Assembly (NCBI RefSeq): GCF_011752015.1
Contig: NZ_JAAIKA010000001.1
Coordinates: 620,001 to 684,000, forward strand
Length of the DNA: 64,000 nt
Direction of reading: 5' to 3'
From: Canibacter zhoujuaniae
Lineage (GTDB): Bacteria; Actinomycetota; Actinomycetes; Actinomycetales; Microbacteriaceae
A program made the position numbers and the translations under genes. Shown here piece after piece: positions 1-11,431 of this stretch (position 1 is its first letter; every line of letters begins with the position of its first letter). Under the pieces are notes generated by a model. It was given only the letters and a program-made list of their open reading frames with translations, had not been told where the DNA came from and did no database searches.

Positions 1-2173
<2,173 letters not shown>

Positions 2174-2247
2174 GTCTCTCCTGTGCTTTGTTTTGACTAC
2201 TTAGTTTAGATGTGGGAGGGAGCTTAGTTACCCCTCCCACACAAAAC

Positions 2248-3876
2248 TTACTTTTTCTTTACGACCAGCTGTTCCTGTTTAATCTCATCGGCATCGATCG
2301 CGTCGAACTTCTCGTTCAGACTTTTGCCTTCAGAGGTGCGGAACTCGCTCTTGAATTTATCAATCTGCGCACTGATTTCAGCAACAGTTTCATCTTCAAG
2401 CACGTTGGTCTCGCGTAGAGTGCTCAGTGCGTTTGAGTTGCGCCCGAGGTAATCGAGGAACTCACGCTCGAAGCGGAGGATATCCGCAACAGGAACCTCA
2501 TCAAGTTTGCCGTTGGTGCCTGCCCAAATAGAAACCACCTGCTCCTCAACCGAGTACGGAGAGTACTGCGGCTGCTTCAGGAGCTCGGTCAGACGAGCAC
2601 CACGCTCAAGCTGACGACGGCTCGCAGCATCGAGGTCTGAAGCGAACATAGCGAATGCCTCGAGTGCACGGTACTGTGCGAGCTCAAGCTTCAAAGTACC
2701 TGAAACCTTCTTAATCGACTTAACCTGTGCGTCACCACCAACACGAGAAACCGAAATACCCACATCTACTGCCGGACGCTGGTTTGAGTTAAACAGGTCT
2801 GACTGCAGGAAGATCTGGCCGTCGGTAATAGAAATTACGTTGGTCGGAATGTACGCTGATACGTCGTTTGCCTTGGTCTCGATGATTGGCAGACCGGTCA
2901 TTGAGCCAGCGCCGAGCTCATCAGAGAGCTTTGCACAACGCTCTAGCAGACGTGAGTGCAGGTAGAAAACGTCACCTGGGTATGCTTCACGGCCTGGTGG
3001 GCGGCGCAGCAGCAGGGACACTGCACGGTATGCCTCAGCCTGCTTTGAAAGATCGTCGAACACAATAAGCACGTGCTTGCCGCCGTACATCCAGTGCTGC
3101 CCGATCGCAGAACCGGTGTAAGGCGCGAGGTACTTAAAGCCAGCAGGATCAGATGCGGGCGAAGCGACGATGGTGGTGTACTCCATCGCGCCAGCTTCCT
3201 CCAGCGCACCCTTTACGGCAGCGATGGTTGAACCCTTCTGACCGATTGCGACGTAAATGCAGCGCACCTGCTTGTTTACATCACCTGATTCCCAGTTAGC
3301 TTTCTGGTTGATGATGGTGTCAATTGCAATCGCGGTTTTACCCGTCTGGCGGTCACCGATAATCAACTGACGCTGACCACGGCCTACTGGAATCATTGCG
3401 TCGATAGCCTTGATACCGGTCTGCAGCGGCTCATGCACTGACTTACGCTGCATTACGCCAGGAGCCTGCAGCTCGAGCGCACGACGTCCTTCTACACCGG
3501 TGATCTCACCGAGGCCGTCAATCGGGTTACCGAGCGGATCAACAACGCGCCCAAGGTAGCCCTCACCAACCGGAACTGAGAGCACCTCGCCGGTGCGGGT
3601 AACCTGCTGACCCTCTTCGATGCCGGTAAAGTCACCGAGCACAACGACGCCAAGCTCGTTTTCTTCAAGGTTTTGTGCAAGGCCCAGGGTGCCGTCGGCG
3701 AAACGAACAAGTTCGTTAGCCATTACGTTAGGAAGGCCCTCAACGTGTGCGATGCCGTCTGCAGCGTCAACAACGGTGCCTACCTCAGTCTTCTCGACCG
3801 CCGCAGGCTCATATGATGCTGCGAAATCTTTCAGCGCATCGCGAATCTCATCGGGGCTGATTGAGAGTTCTGCCAT
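2248..3876 (-). CDS. atpA: F1 ATP synthase subunit alpha
   Basis: Non-catalytic nucleotide-binding subunit of the F1 head (542 residues with the start chosen here). The P-loop GDRQTGKT is near residues 173-180, and the alpha/beta signature [17 protein letters not shown] is present. An in-frame ATG nine codons further upstream exists, but the downstream ATG ([11 protein letters not shown]) has a good AGAGGAAACGAA ribosome binding site and matches the usual actinobacterial N-terminus, so it is preferred. The C-terminus is a Lys-rich tail ending VVKKK. It lies between atpH and atpG in the canonical operon. Confidence 0.98.
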   Translation of the reverse strand: MAELSISPDEIRDALKDFAASYEPAAVEKTEVGTVVDAADGIAHVEGLPNVMANELVRFADGTLGLAQNLEENELGVVVLGDFTGIEEGQQVTRTGEVLSVPVGEGYLGRVVDPLGNPIDGLGEITGVEGRRALELQAPGVMQRKSVHEPLQTGIKAIDAMIPVGRGQRQLIIGDRQTGKTAIAIDTIINQKANWESGDVNKQVRCIYVAIGQKGSTIAAVKGALEEAGAMEYTTIVASPASDPAGFKYLAPYTGSAIGQHWMYGGKHVLIVFDDLSKQAEAYRAVSLLLRRPPGREAYPGDVFYLHSRLLERCAKLSDELGAGSMTGLPIIETKANDVSAYIPTNVISITDGQIFLQSDLFNSNQRPAVDVGISVSRVGGDAQVKSIKKVSGTLKLELAQYRALEAFAMFASDLDAASRRQLERGARLTELLKQPQYSPYSVEEQVVSIWAGTNGKLDEVPVADILRFEREFLDYLGRNSNALSTLRETNVLEDETVAEISAQIDKFKSEFRTSEGKSLNEKFDAIDADEIKQEQLVVKKK

Positions 3877-3927
3877 TTCGTTTCCTCTAGTCTCGACCCG
3901 CAATAATCGGGTCGTGGTTGTGCTGCC

Positions 3928-4704
3928 TTAACCGGCCAGCTGAAGTCGAAGGTCGTCGAGTCGCGCGCTCACGCTGCCGTCGATTATTTCATCGGCAATT
4001 TGAACGCGGAGCCCACCAACCAGGGTCGGGTCAATGATGGTGCTGATCTTGACTTGACGACCAGCAATACGGGTCAAGGCTCGGCCGAGACGCTCCAGGC
4101 GTTCGGCATCAAGCGGAGCCGCTGCGGTAACGGTAGCCAGTGTGGCACCTGTCTGATCAGCAGCAACACGCGCTGCCTCACGCAGAGCAGGGCTGAGACG
4201 ACCACCCGCTGGGTTGCTCACCAGATGGGTTACCACGGTCAAAGCACCAGCAGAAACTTTATTACCAAAAAGCTGCTTTGCGGCAGCCGTTTTGGCGGTT
4301 GGATCTGCAAGTTTGCTGCCCAGGTTCAGCTCGAGATCGTGACTGCTATCGACTACGTTAGCGACTGCAATGAGTTCATCGCTGAGGTCGCGATCGGTAG
4401 CAGCAACAGCTCGAATGCCCAGCTCTTCAATACCGGCTGCAAACTCAGCGGCGTTAGACCAACGCTCACCGGTTGCTTCAATGAGCACGCTGCGGGCGCT
4501 CCCACTAAAGCCGCCGAAAACGCGGCTAACCAGCGTTGCCTTATCTGCAACAGAAGCAGCGTTATCGATTAGAGCTGCGCTAAGTTGCTGATTGCTGCGC
4601 AGTTCTTCGGCAGCAGACAGTAGCTCTGAACCGGCGGCCTCCGCAACCGGGCCGTCTAACAGTTTTACTACTTTTGCTAATGCTTCGCGTGATGCGCTAC
4701 CCAT
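3928..4704 (-). CDS. atpH: F1 ATP synthase subunit delta
   Basis: Peripheral-stalk subunit that fixes the F1 head to the b subunits. At 258 residues it is longer than the proteobacterial version (about 177), which is typical for actinobacteria, where an extra N-terminal segment is present. The conserved C-terminal stretch IIDPTLVGGLRVQIADEIIDGSV identifies the family (split here: IIDPTLVGGLRV, then QIADEIIDGSV). It starts only two bases after the atpF stop codon, so translation is probably coupled. The N-terminal part is poorly conserved, as usual for delta. Confidence 0.95.
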   Translation of the reverse strand: MGSASREALAKVVKLLDGPVAEAAGSELLSAAEELRSNQQLSAALIDNAASVADKATLVSRVFGGFSGSARSVLIEATGERWSNAAEFAAGIEELGIRAVAATDRDLSDELIAVANVVDSSHDLELNLGSKLADPTAKTAAAKQLFGNKVSAGALTVVTHLVSNPAGGRLSPALREAARVAADQTGATLATVTAAAPLDAERLERLGRALTRIAGRQVKISTIIDPTLVGGLRVQIADEIIDGSVSARLDDLRLQLAG

Positions 4705-4706
4705 TG

Positions 4707-5273
4707 CTAAGCTACCGTCTCACTCTTCTCGAGATCAGCCAGGAAGCGATCAACCAACGCATTAGCCTTAGCGTCATCCTGCAGTGATTCACCAACTACA
4801 CCTGAAGCTAGATCGATAGCGAGTGTGCCAACTTCCTGACGCAGTGAAACAACAGCGCTCTGGCGCTCTGCTTCAATCTGTGCCTGAGCAGCAGCCTGAA
4901 TACGCGCCTGTTCGGCAATCGCGTCTTCTTTAGCTTGCGCCACGATCTTGTTTGCGTCTACCCGCGCAGCCTCACGAATCTCACCAGCCTCTGCACGAGC
5001 GGTGGCAAGTTGGTTTGTGTATTCCTGGAGGGCTGCCTCAGCTTTAGCCTGCGCCTCATCAGCCTTCGCGATGTTACCTTCAATAGCTGCTGCTCGCTCA
5101 TCAAGCAGACGCTGCATTTTTGGAAGCACAAACTTCCAGAAGGCGAAGAGCACAACTGCAAAGCAGACTGCAGACCAAATGATGTCATAAGTAGCAGGAA
5201 TCAACGGATGCGGCGCGTCACCTGCTGCAACCCGAGGTGCTGCGTTGACGAGCGCGTTAAATGTGTTAATCAT
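4707..5273 (-). CDS. atpF: F0 ATP synthase subunit b
   Basis: Peripheral-stalk subunit. The 188-residue chain has one N-terminal membrane helix (about residues 27-49, IIWSAVCFAVVLFAFWKFVL), followed by a long charged Ala/Glu/Lys/Arg-rich coiled coil to about residue 165. This is the b-subunit pattern: a membrane anchor plus an extended dimeric stalk reaching the delta subunit. It lies between atpE and atpH; there is no second b-type gene here, so the stalk is presumably a b2 homodimer. Confidence 0.96.
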   Translation of the reverse strand: MINTFNALVNAAPRVAAGDAPHPLIPATYDIIWSAVCFAVVLFAFWKFVLPKMQRLLDERAAAIEGNIAKADEAQAKAEAALQEYTNQLATARAEAGEIREAARVDANKIVAQAKEDAIAEQARIQAAAQAQIEAERQSAVVSLRQEVGTLAIDLASGVVGESLQDDAKANALVDRFLADLEKSETVA

Positions 5274-5314
5274 GCGTGTCCCTTTCGAGACCAGAAATTA
5301 TGGTGATCTGCAAA

Positions 5315-5584
<270 letters not shown>

Positions 5585-5597
5585 TGTTGGTATTTGA

Positions 5598-6419
5598 TTA
5601 GTGGTCTTCAGCCAGCGCAAGCTGGATGTAAACCGCGGTCAAAACTGTAAAGACGTATGCCTGCAAGAAAGCAACAAGTATCTCAAAAAGTGTAAATACA
5701 AGGCCGCCGGCGAGGGTTCCGAGGCCGAGGCCCTTCAGCCAGCCGTCTGCCCCAAGGAATAGGAAGTGGGTTGCGCCGAAAAGCAGCACAAGCAGGAGGT
5801 GCCCCACAATCATGTTCATTAGAAGACGCAATGAAAGGGTGATCGGGCGGATAATAAAAGTCGAGAGCAGCTCGATCGGGGTCACAATCGGGTAGAGCCA
5901 CACCGGCACCCCTGGCGGGAACAGTGAGTTGCGCAAGAAAGTGCCTGGGTGTTTTTTGAGACCCGCGTAAATGAAAGCAACGTACGCTATCAGCGCGAGC
6001 ACGAGTGGCAAACCGAAAACTGATGAGGCCGCAATATTAAAGCCGGGAACGATACCGGTGATATTGAACGCAAGAATAATAAAGAACATTGAGGTTAAAA
6101 GCGGCAGGAAGCGCTTAGCGTCTTTTTTGCCGAGCATTTCTTCAGCAATGTTCTCACGCACAAAGCCCAGACCAAGCTCAATTACTGACTGGCCACGGGT
6201 TGGCACTAGCTTGAGGTTACGGGTGCCGAGCACGAAGATCAAAACCACCAGAGCGGTCATGAAGAAACGGATCAACATAATTCGGTTGATCTCGAACGGT
6301 GTTCCCTCAAACAGCACCGCTGGAGGGAAGAACTCTTCGAGGCTCGGAGCGTGGAACTCCGTATCTGCCGCGACTAGCACCTTGCTTACGAGTTGCACAG
6401 CGTTAGTAAACAGCGCCAT
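5598..6419 (-). CDS. atpB: F0 ATP synthase subunit a
   Basis: Stator membrane subunit containing the proton half-channels. The 273-residue hydrophobic protein has five to six membrane helices. The conserved fourth-helix motif is visible as IRPITLSLRLLMNMIVGH, where the Arg of SLRLLMN is the essential stator arginine facing the c-ring, and the last helix FTVLTAVYIQLAL is typical. It is the first structural gene of the operon and begins with ATG after an AGGAGA ribosome binding site. Confidence 0.97.
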   Translation of the reverse strand: MALFTNAVQLVSKVLVAADTEFHAPSLEEFFPPAVLFEGTPFEINRIMLIRFFMTALVVLIFVLGTRNLKLVPTRGQSVIELGLGFVRENIAEEMLGKKDAKRFLPLLTSMFFIILAFNITGIVPGFNIAASSVFGLPLVLALIAYVAFIYAGLKKHPGTFLRNSLFPPGVPVWLYPIVTPIELLSTFIIRPITLSLRLLMNMIVGHLLLVLLFGATHFLFLGADGWLKGLGLGTLAGGLVFTLFEILVAFLQAYVFTVLTAVYIQLALAEDH

Positions 6420-6560
6420 TCTCCTGTCTCAGAATGCGTTCTAGACGCATCAGCGAACAATTACACCCAAAGCAACCCGAATTACCCGCAAGGCAATCGT
6501 GGTGGGGTACCTCCGTCGATAATACCAAAGATTACCGGTCACGCGCACCTTTATTTAGCA
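6420..6560 (-). promoter_or_regulatory. Leader region upstream of atpB
   Basis: This 141-base gap between the AtpI-like gene and atpB may hold the main promoter or a processing site of the atp operon. On the minus strand it contains an AT-rich TATTATC stretch and, close to atpB, a small hairpin, ATGCGT/ACGCAT with a 5-base loop (6434-6450). No confident -35/-10 pair can be assigned by eye. Confidence 0.3.
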
Positions 6561-7022
6561 CTAAACCTGCACATCACTGACGTTTGGAATACGGGCTTTG
6601 TAAATTAGCCACATATCCAGCGCGAGCGAGAGCAAAAGACCTACCACAAGCACGAAAAATAGGGTCACTGAGTGCACCCACTCCTGCTTTGGCAAAAAAT
6701 AAAGAGCAATTAAAAATGCGATCATTTTCACAAGCAGTGTGCCCAGCACGCTGCCAAAGAAAACGGGCACGAAACTCTCAGTGTGCACAAAACGGTTTGC
6801 AAACGCCATGCTGCCCGCCGACAGCGACATCATAAGAGCAACCAAAGCGGCAGCAGCAAGTGCCGCCCACAGACCTGTGACGCCAACAGTAAAGTAGGCA
6901 ATTGCGCCAGCAACAATTGCCAGCAGCAGAGCCCCCAACAGTGTTGCCCAAATTATTCGCATCAGAACTGGCTGTGACGCAGGCATGTGAGTTGTGGCAG
7001 ACTCGGTCTCTGAATTAGTCAT
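6561..7022 (-). CDS. AtpI-like small membrane protein
   Basis: A 153-residue protein with four predicted membrane helices, in the place where actinobacterial atp operons carry an ATP synthase protein I (AtpI) or an equivalent. The helices fall at about residues 22-45, 50-73, 87-110 and 118-140. In AtpI families the protein helps assemble the c-ring or imports magnesium for the synthase. No strict motif proves family membership; the call rests on position, size and topology. The N-terminal 20 residues are polar and Thr/Ser-rich. Confidence 0.55.
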   Translation of the reverse strand: MTNSETESATTHMPASQPVLMRIIWATLLGALLLAIVAGAIAYFTVGVTGLWAALAAAALVALMMSLSAGSMAFANRFVHTESFVPVFFGSVLGTLLVKMIAFLIALYFLPKQEWVHSVTLFFVLVVGLLLSLALDMWLIYKARIPNVSDVQV

Positions 7023-7040
7023 ACTACGAATATTAATCGG

Positions 7041-8156
7041 CTATTGCTTCCTGCTGAGTAGGCCTCGCGCGCGCCGTGCCGGCACCAGGGTAACAGCAAG
7101 GCAGAGGGCCGATCCAAACAAGAAAACCAAGAGCGGCACAAGCAAACTATTAGCGGTAAACACCAACAAGCTTGTTGCCGCTAGCACCGCCGAGCCGAGG
7201 TAGAAGATCATCACAACCTGCACCGGCGAATGTCCCATATCCAATAATCGGTGATGCAGGTGCTTCCGATCCGCGGTAAACGGCGACTGCCCCGCGCGCA
7301 ACCTGCGAATAACCGCGAGCGTCATATCAGCCAGTGGTAACGCCATGAGCAGGATCGGCAGAATTATTGGCATGTAACTTGCGATCACCAGTTTTGGTGA
7401 GAGCGCGGCAGGGTTGAGCTGCCCGGTCGCTGTAATCGTTGCTGCGGCGAGTAACAGCCCTATCAACAGTGCGCCGGTATCTCCCATGAACATTTTTGCC
7501 TGATGCCAGTTATAGGGCAGAAACCCCAGGCAAACACCCGCCAGGATCGCAACGATGAGACTCGCCAGATTCACCGCCGAGCTCTCTCCCGTCTGAGCAG
7601 CCAGGATCCGCGTATAAATAAAAAACGAAGCGGCAGCAATAATCGCAAAACCCGCGGCAAGCCCATCCATACCGTCAATGAAATTTACGGCATTCATTGT
7701 CAGCGCGATCAAAAACACTGTGATGAGCATGTTCACCGCGGGGCTTCCAATCAGCAGGGTGTCTCCAAGCGGAAGCGAGAGAAACTGCACCCCCTGCCAA
7801 ACGAGCACGCCGGCGGCAAGAAACTGCGCACCGAGTTTCACCATCCAGTCAAGGTCAAAAAGATCATCGAGCACACCGACAAAACAAACGATTGTAGCCG
7901 CCGCAAGCAGACCGATAATGGTTCTGGGTTCGTGGATTACACCGCGCAACGCGGGAGTAAAATAGGCAAAAATAAAGGCAACAAGAAACCCACCATACAT
8001 CGCTACTCCGCCGAGGCGAGGGGTTGGTTGCTTGTGCACGTCGCGGCCGCGCACGGCTGATACAAGGTGAAATTTATGCGCGAGTTTCAGCACAGCAAAA
8101 GAGAGCAAGAAACTCACTCCCGCCGCAACCGCTAAAACAACAGCAAACCAGGTCAA
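7041..8156 (-). CDS. Undecaprenyl-phosphate GlcNAc-1-phosphate transferase-like (WecA/MraY family)
   Basis: Membrane glycosyltransferase of the MraY/WecA/TagO family, which loads a sugar-1-phosphate onto a polyprenyl phosphate carrier to begin cell-envelope glycan synthesis. The 371-residue protein has about ten membrane helices. Family motifs are visible: PTPRLGG near residue 44, the Asp pair in GVLDDLFDLDW, NAVNFIDGMDGLAAG, KMFMGDTGALLIG, and the His-rich cytosolic loop ADRKHLHHRLLDMGHS that separates WecA-type from MraY proteins. The start is TTG, three bases after the upstream stop, with AGGG before it. The gene order prmC, YrdC-type, WecA, atp is common in actinobacteria. Confidence 0.9.
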   Translation of the reverse strand: MTWFAVVLAVAAGVSFLLSFAVLKLAHKFHLVSAVRGRDVHKQPTPRLGGVAMYGGFLVAFIFAYFTPALRGVIHEPRTIIGLLAAATIVCFVGVLDDLFDLDWMVKLGAQFLAAGVLVWQGVQFLSLPLGDTLLIGSPAVNMLITVFLIALTMNAVNFIDGMDGLAAGFAIIAAASFFIYTRILAAQTGESSAVNLASLIVAILAGVCLGFLPYNWHQAKMFMGDTGALLIGLLLAAATITATGQLNPAALSPKLVIASYMPIILPILLMALPLADMTLAVIRRLRAGQSPFTADRKHLHHRLLDMGHSPVQVVMIFYLGSAVLAATSLLVFTANSLLVPLLVFLFGSALCLAVTLVPARRARGLLSRKQ

Positions 8157-8159
8157 GCG

Positions 8160-8825
8160 CTACCCTATGAGTGTCGCTTCCGGCAGCACTGCCTCGATTT
8201 GCTCTCTGCTCAGGGCGCCATCGCGCAGCACGCGAATCACGCCGTTAGCTTGGTGCAGACCGGTCACATCGAGAATTGTTGAGGGGGTGCCGTCACCACT
8301 GACGAGGCCGTCTTCGAGATATACGGTAATGCTTTCGCCGAGCATAGCCTCAGCCTCAGCTGCTGTTTGCGCGGCCGGTTCACCGGTTATATTAGCAGAA
8401 GAAACAGCGAGCGGCCCAATTTCCGACAGCAGCTGCAGGGTCAGCTCATGATTTGGCATTCGCAGCGCAACTGTGCCGCGCGTCTCCCCCAGATCCCAGC
8501 TCAGCGAGGGCTGAGCAACCATAATCAGAGTCAGCGGGCCCGGCCAAAATGCCTCTGCGAGCTTCGCAACAGACTCACTAACTTCAGCTGCGAGCGCGTG
8601 CAGAGTGCCCAGGTTCGGGATTAAAACGGGCGGCGGTGACTGGCGAGTGCGCCCCTTAGCAGCGAGCAGATCCTGCACCGCCCCAGGGTTAAAGGCGTCA
8701 GCTGCTACGCCGTACACGGTGTCTGTTGGCAGCACAATTAGTTCACCACGCCGGATTGCGTTGCGAGCTGTGCGAACAGCGGGAAGCAAGCGCGTGGCGT
8801 CTTTTATATCAAAAACCTCTGCCAT
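8160..8825 (-). CDS. tsaC: L-threonylcarbamoyladenylate synthase (YrdC/TsaC type)
   Basis: Makes threonylcarbamoyl-AMP from threonine, bicarbonate and ATP, the first step of t6A formation at position 37 of ANN-reading tRNAs. At 221 residues it has only the YrdC domain, not the extra Sua5 domain. Diagnostic segments are the N-terminal LIVLPTDTVYGVAADA, the FWPGPLTLIM core and the PLAVSSANITGEPA motif. It follows prmC by three bases and is probably translated with it. Start ATG. Confidence 0.93.
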   Translation of the reverse strand: MAEVFDIKDATRLLPAVRTARNAIRRGELIVLPTDTVYGVAADAFNPGAVQDLLAAKGRTRQSPPPVLIPNLGTLHALAAEVSESVAKLAEAFWPGPLTLIMVAQPSLSWDLGETRGTVALRMPNHELTLQLLSEIGPLAVSSANITGEPAAQTAAEAEAMLGESITVYLEDGLVSGDGTPSTILDVTGLHQANGVIRVLRDGALSREQIEAVLPEATLIG

Positions 8826-8828
8826 AAC

Positions 8829-9701
8829 TCACAATTCTAAACGACCGAGGCTCGCGCGCGGCCGCCCACTCAGGTCGTTCACAGTGTGCGCGTCAAGCCA
8901 ACCAGCCGCAGTTAATAGCGCACACACTGCTGCCCCCTGCTCTTCCGTATGCTCTATTGCGATAACGCATCCAGGTGCAGCCGCTGTAACAGCTAAGGGG
9001 ATAAGTTTGCGGATCAGTGTCAGGCCGTCTGATCCTGAATACAGCGCACTAGCGGGATCGTGCTTAGCTGTTTCAGCCTGTTGCGGAATGCAGTCTGCCG
9101 GCACATACGGTGGGTTCGAGACAATTATGTCGAAGGGCTCCCCCAGCTCAGCGCTTGTCAGCTCGCAGATATCGGCCTGCATGAGATGCACTCTGTTACC
9201 GCCGAGACTATCTATGTTTTGTTTTGCCCAGTGGAGTGCTGCCGTCTCTTTTTCTACTGCAAGAACTTCTGCCTGCGGGTATGTTCTGGCAAGCGCGAGT
9301 GCGATAACACCCGATCCCGCACAAAGATCGAGTGCCCGCCGAACCGGCTGGGATCCTGCTGACATCTGCTTGAAGTGCACTGCTGCGGCGATAACCTGTT
9401 CGGTTTCCGGGCGGGGGATAAAAACGCCCGGCCCCACCGCGACTTCAAAGTCCATGAACGGTGCGCTGCCGAGAATATGCTGCAGCGGCTCACGGGCGGC
9501 GCGTCTTGCAACCCATATGCCAAGCTGTTCCGCCTGATCCTCATCCAGTGTTTTCCCGGTGAGCGCTGCCACCTGCGCCCCACCCCGCGATGTGTTGAGC
9601 AGCTCTGCGAGCAGCAGTTCAGCCTCGGCCTGGAAACTGTCGACACCGGCGTTTGCAAGCGTTTTGGCGGTTTCGCGCAGCGCGACAGAGATTTCGATCA
9701 C
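8829..9701 (-). CDS. prmC: Release factor glutamine methyltransferase PrmC (HemK)
   Basis: Uses S-adenosylmethionine to methylate the glutamine of the GGQ motif in release factors RF1 and RF2. The 290-residue protein shows the SAM-binding motif LDLCAGSGVIALALA and the catalytic NPPY motif within IIVSNPPYVPAD, where the glutamine substrate binds. An N-terminal helical domain of about 80 residues precedes the methyltransferase fold. In most relatives prmC directly follows prfA; here about 3.1 kb with cysK, cysE and an MFS gene separates them, so it needs its own promoter. Confidence 0.95.
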   Translation of the reverse strand: MIEISVALRETAKTLANAGVDSFQAEAELLLAELLNTSRGGAQVAALTGKTLDEDQAEQLGIWVARRAAREPLQHILGSAPFMDFEVAVGPGVFIPRPETEQVIAAAVHFKQMSAGSQPVRRALDLCAGSGVIALALARTYPQAEVLAVEKETAALHWAKQNIDSLGGNRVHLMQADICELTSAELGEPFDIIVSNPPYVPADCIPQQAETAKHDPASALYSGSDGLTLIRKLIPLAVTAAAPGCVIAIEHTEEQGAAVCALLTAAGWLDAHTVNDLSGRPRASLGRLEL

Positions 9702-9894
9702 CCTCCCAACTGTATCCGAAACTGAAAATCCACCGACAATTCATAACTAAAGTGAAACTGACAAATAACTTTTGCTAAAGTTTTTAATTGTGTTTGAAAC
9801 TCCTACCGCGCAGCGATGTTGTCTTAGCGCTCGCATAAATTTTCAAAATTAAAGTCTTTTAACAAAAATTTTTATTCAGAAAGTGAGACCCAAA
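9702..9894 (+). promoter_or_regulatory. Divergent promoter region of prmC and cysK
   Basis: This 193-base gap between two divergent genes is markedly more AT-rich than its surroundings, especially 9755-9880, where several TTAAAT/AAATTTT-like runs could serve as -10 elements for either strand. No riboswitch or T-box pattern was recognised. It must hold promoters for the prmC-atp direction and for cysK-cysE, but exact elements cannot be placed by eye. Confidence 0.45.
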
Positions 9895-10830
9895 GTGGCT
9901 CGTGAACTTGCAAACATTACCGAAGCTTTCGGTAACACCCCACTTGTAAAGCTAAACCATCTGGCTGGCGCAGATCAGGCAACCGTGCTTGCAAAATTAG
10001 AGTTCTACAACCCAGCAGGCAGTGTTAAGGATCGCATCGGCATCGCGATCATTGACGCCGCTGAAAAGTCTGGCGCACTAAAACCGGGTGGCGCAATTGT
10101 TGAAGGCACCAGCGGCAACACCGGTATTGCGCTCGCGATGGCCGGCGCAGCGCGTGGATACCGCGTGATTTTGACCATGCCTGAAACAATGAGTGTTGAG
10201 CGCCGTAAGGTGCTGCGCGCTTACGGCGCTGAGATAGTGCTCACAGAGGGCCCGCTCGGCATGAAGGGTGCGGTTGCAAAAGCCGAAGAGATCGCAGCTG
10301 AGACTGAGGGAGCAGTGCTGGCACGCCAATTTGCGAACGAGGCTAATCCGGCAGTGCACCGCGCAACCACCGGCGAAGAAATTTGGAATGACACCGACGG
10401 CACAGTGGATATCTTTGTTGCGGGTATTGGAACAGGTGGCACCATCACCGGTGCTGGCGGGGCACTAAAAGCGCACAATCCTAATGTGCAGATAATCGCA
10501 GTTGAGCCTAAGGATTCTCCGCTCTTAACCGAGGGGAAAGCGGGCCCTCACAAAATCCAGGGGCTCGGCGCAAACTTTGTGCCCGAGGTGCTTGATCGAA
10601 AGATCTATGACGAGGTTATCGATGTTGCGCTCGATGACGCGCTCACAACAGGCCGCGCACTCGGCACCGATGAGGGCATTCTCGCCGGTATTTCCGGCGG
10701 TGCAGCGGTCTGGGCAGCGCTTGAGGTTGCAAAGCGACCTGAGAACGCTGGCAAAAAGATCGTCGTTATCGTGCCAGACTTTGGTGAGCGCTACTTCTCA
10801 ACAGTGCTATACGAAAACCTCGACGTTTAA
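9895..10830 (+). CDS. cysK: Cysteine synthase A (O-acetylserine sulfhydrylase)
   Basis: PLP enzyme that makes cysteine from O-acetylserine and sulfide. The 311-residue protein has the PLP lysine in [11 protein letters not shown] (about residue 44), the substrate loop [12 protein letters not shown], the phosphate-binding [11 protein letters not shown] and the C-terminal ISGGAA motif. The GTG giving [18 protein letters not shown] is chosen because it matches the family N-terminus and follows a purine-rich AAGTGAG; an in-frame GTG four codons upstream is the alternative. cysE follows nine bases later, and the two products normally form the cysteine synthase complex. Confidence 0.95.
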   Translation: MARELANITEAFGNTPLVKLNHLAGADQATVLAKLEFYNPAGSVKDRIGIAIIDAAEKSGALKPGGAIVEGTSGNTGIALAMAGAARGYRVILTMPETMSVERRKVLRAYGAEIVLTEGPLGMKGAVAKAEEIAAETEGAVLARQFANEANPAVHRATTGEEIWNDTDGTVDIFVAGIGTGGTITGAGGALKAHNPNVQIIAVEPKDSPLLTEGKAGPHKIQGLGANFVPEVLDRKIYDEVIDVALDDALTTGRALGTDEGILAGISGGAAVWAALEVAKRPENAGKKIVVIVPDFGERYFSTVLYENLDV

Positions 10831-10839
10831 TCACTCTTA

Positions 10840-11412
10840 ATGTTTCGCACAATTAAAGAAGACATCGAGGCTGCGAAGCATCGCGACCCTGCGGCGCGTT
10901 CCAGCCTCGGTGTTTTCATGTTCTACCCCGGCACCCACGCGGTGTGGGCGCATCGCATCTCCCACTGGCTCTGGCAACACCGCCTAAAGCCACTCGCCCG
11001 ACTGAACTCGCAGCTTGCCAGATTTTTAACCGGCATAGAAATTCACCCCGGCGCGGTCATTGGGCGGCGTCTCTTTATCGATCACGGTATGGGGGTAGTG
11101 ATCGGTGAGACCTCCGTTATCGGCGATGACGTAATGCTTTACCATCAGGTCACCCTCGGCGGAACAGGCCTCGAACCCGGTAAGCGCCACCCAACACTCG
11201 GTGATCGCGTGGTTGTCGGGGCGGGCGCAAAAGTGCTGGGAAATATCACCATTGGATCAGATTCAGCGATCGGCGCGAATGCTGTTGTCGTGCGAGATGC
11301 CCCGAAGTTTTCAACTCTGGTGGGCGTTCCTGCTCGTGTCCGCCCCCGTCGTGGCGCCCCTGCCGCACCCACATACGAATACCCCAATGAGCCGGGGTTC
11401 TATGAGATCTAG
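10840..11412 (+). CDS. cysE: Serine O-acetyltransferase
   Basis: Transfers acetyl from acetyl-CoA to serine, giving O-acetylserine for CysK. The 190-residue protein is the short CysE/EpsC form: a helical N-terminal segment, then a left-handed beta-helix of hexapeptide repeats from about residue 65 ([19 protein letters not shown]). The catalytic His-Asp region is in [13 protein letters not shown], and [10 protein letters not shown] is conserved. The C-terminus ends PGFYEI; a terminal Ile is the residue that docks into the CysK active site in known complexes, which fits the linked cysK. It converges with the MFS gene, with only 19 bases between them. Confidence 0.95.
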   Translation: MFRTIKEDIEAAKHRDPAARSSLGVFMFYPGTHAVWAHRISHWLWQHRLKPLARLNSQLARFLTGIEIHPGAVIGRRLFIDHGMGVVIGETSVIGDDVMLYHQVTLGGTGLEPGKRHPTLGDRVVVGAGAKVLGNITIGSDSAIGANAVVVRDAPKFSTLVGVPARVRPRRGAPAAPTYEYPNEPGFYEI

Positions 11413-11431
11413 TTTGCTCTTAAAGCATATC

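Noticed and set aside
9702-9894. A T-box or other cysteine-sensing leader before cysK.
   Set aside because: The T-box consensus is absent; the region is only AT-rich.
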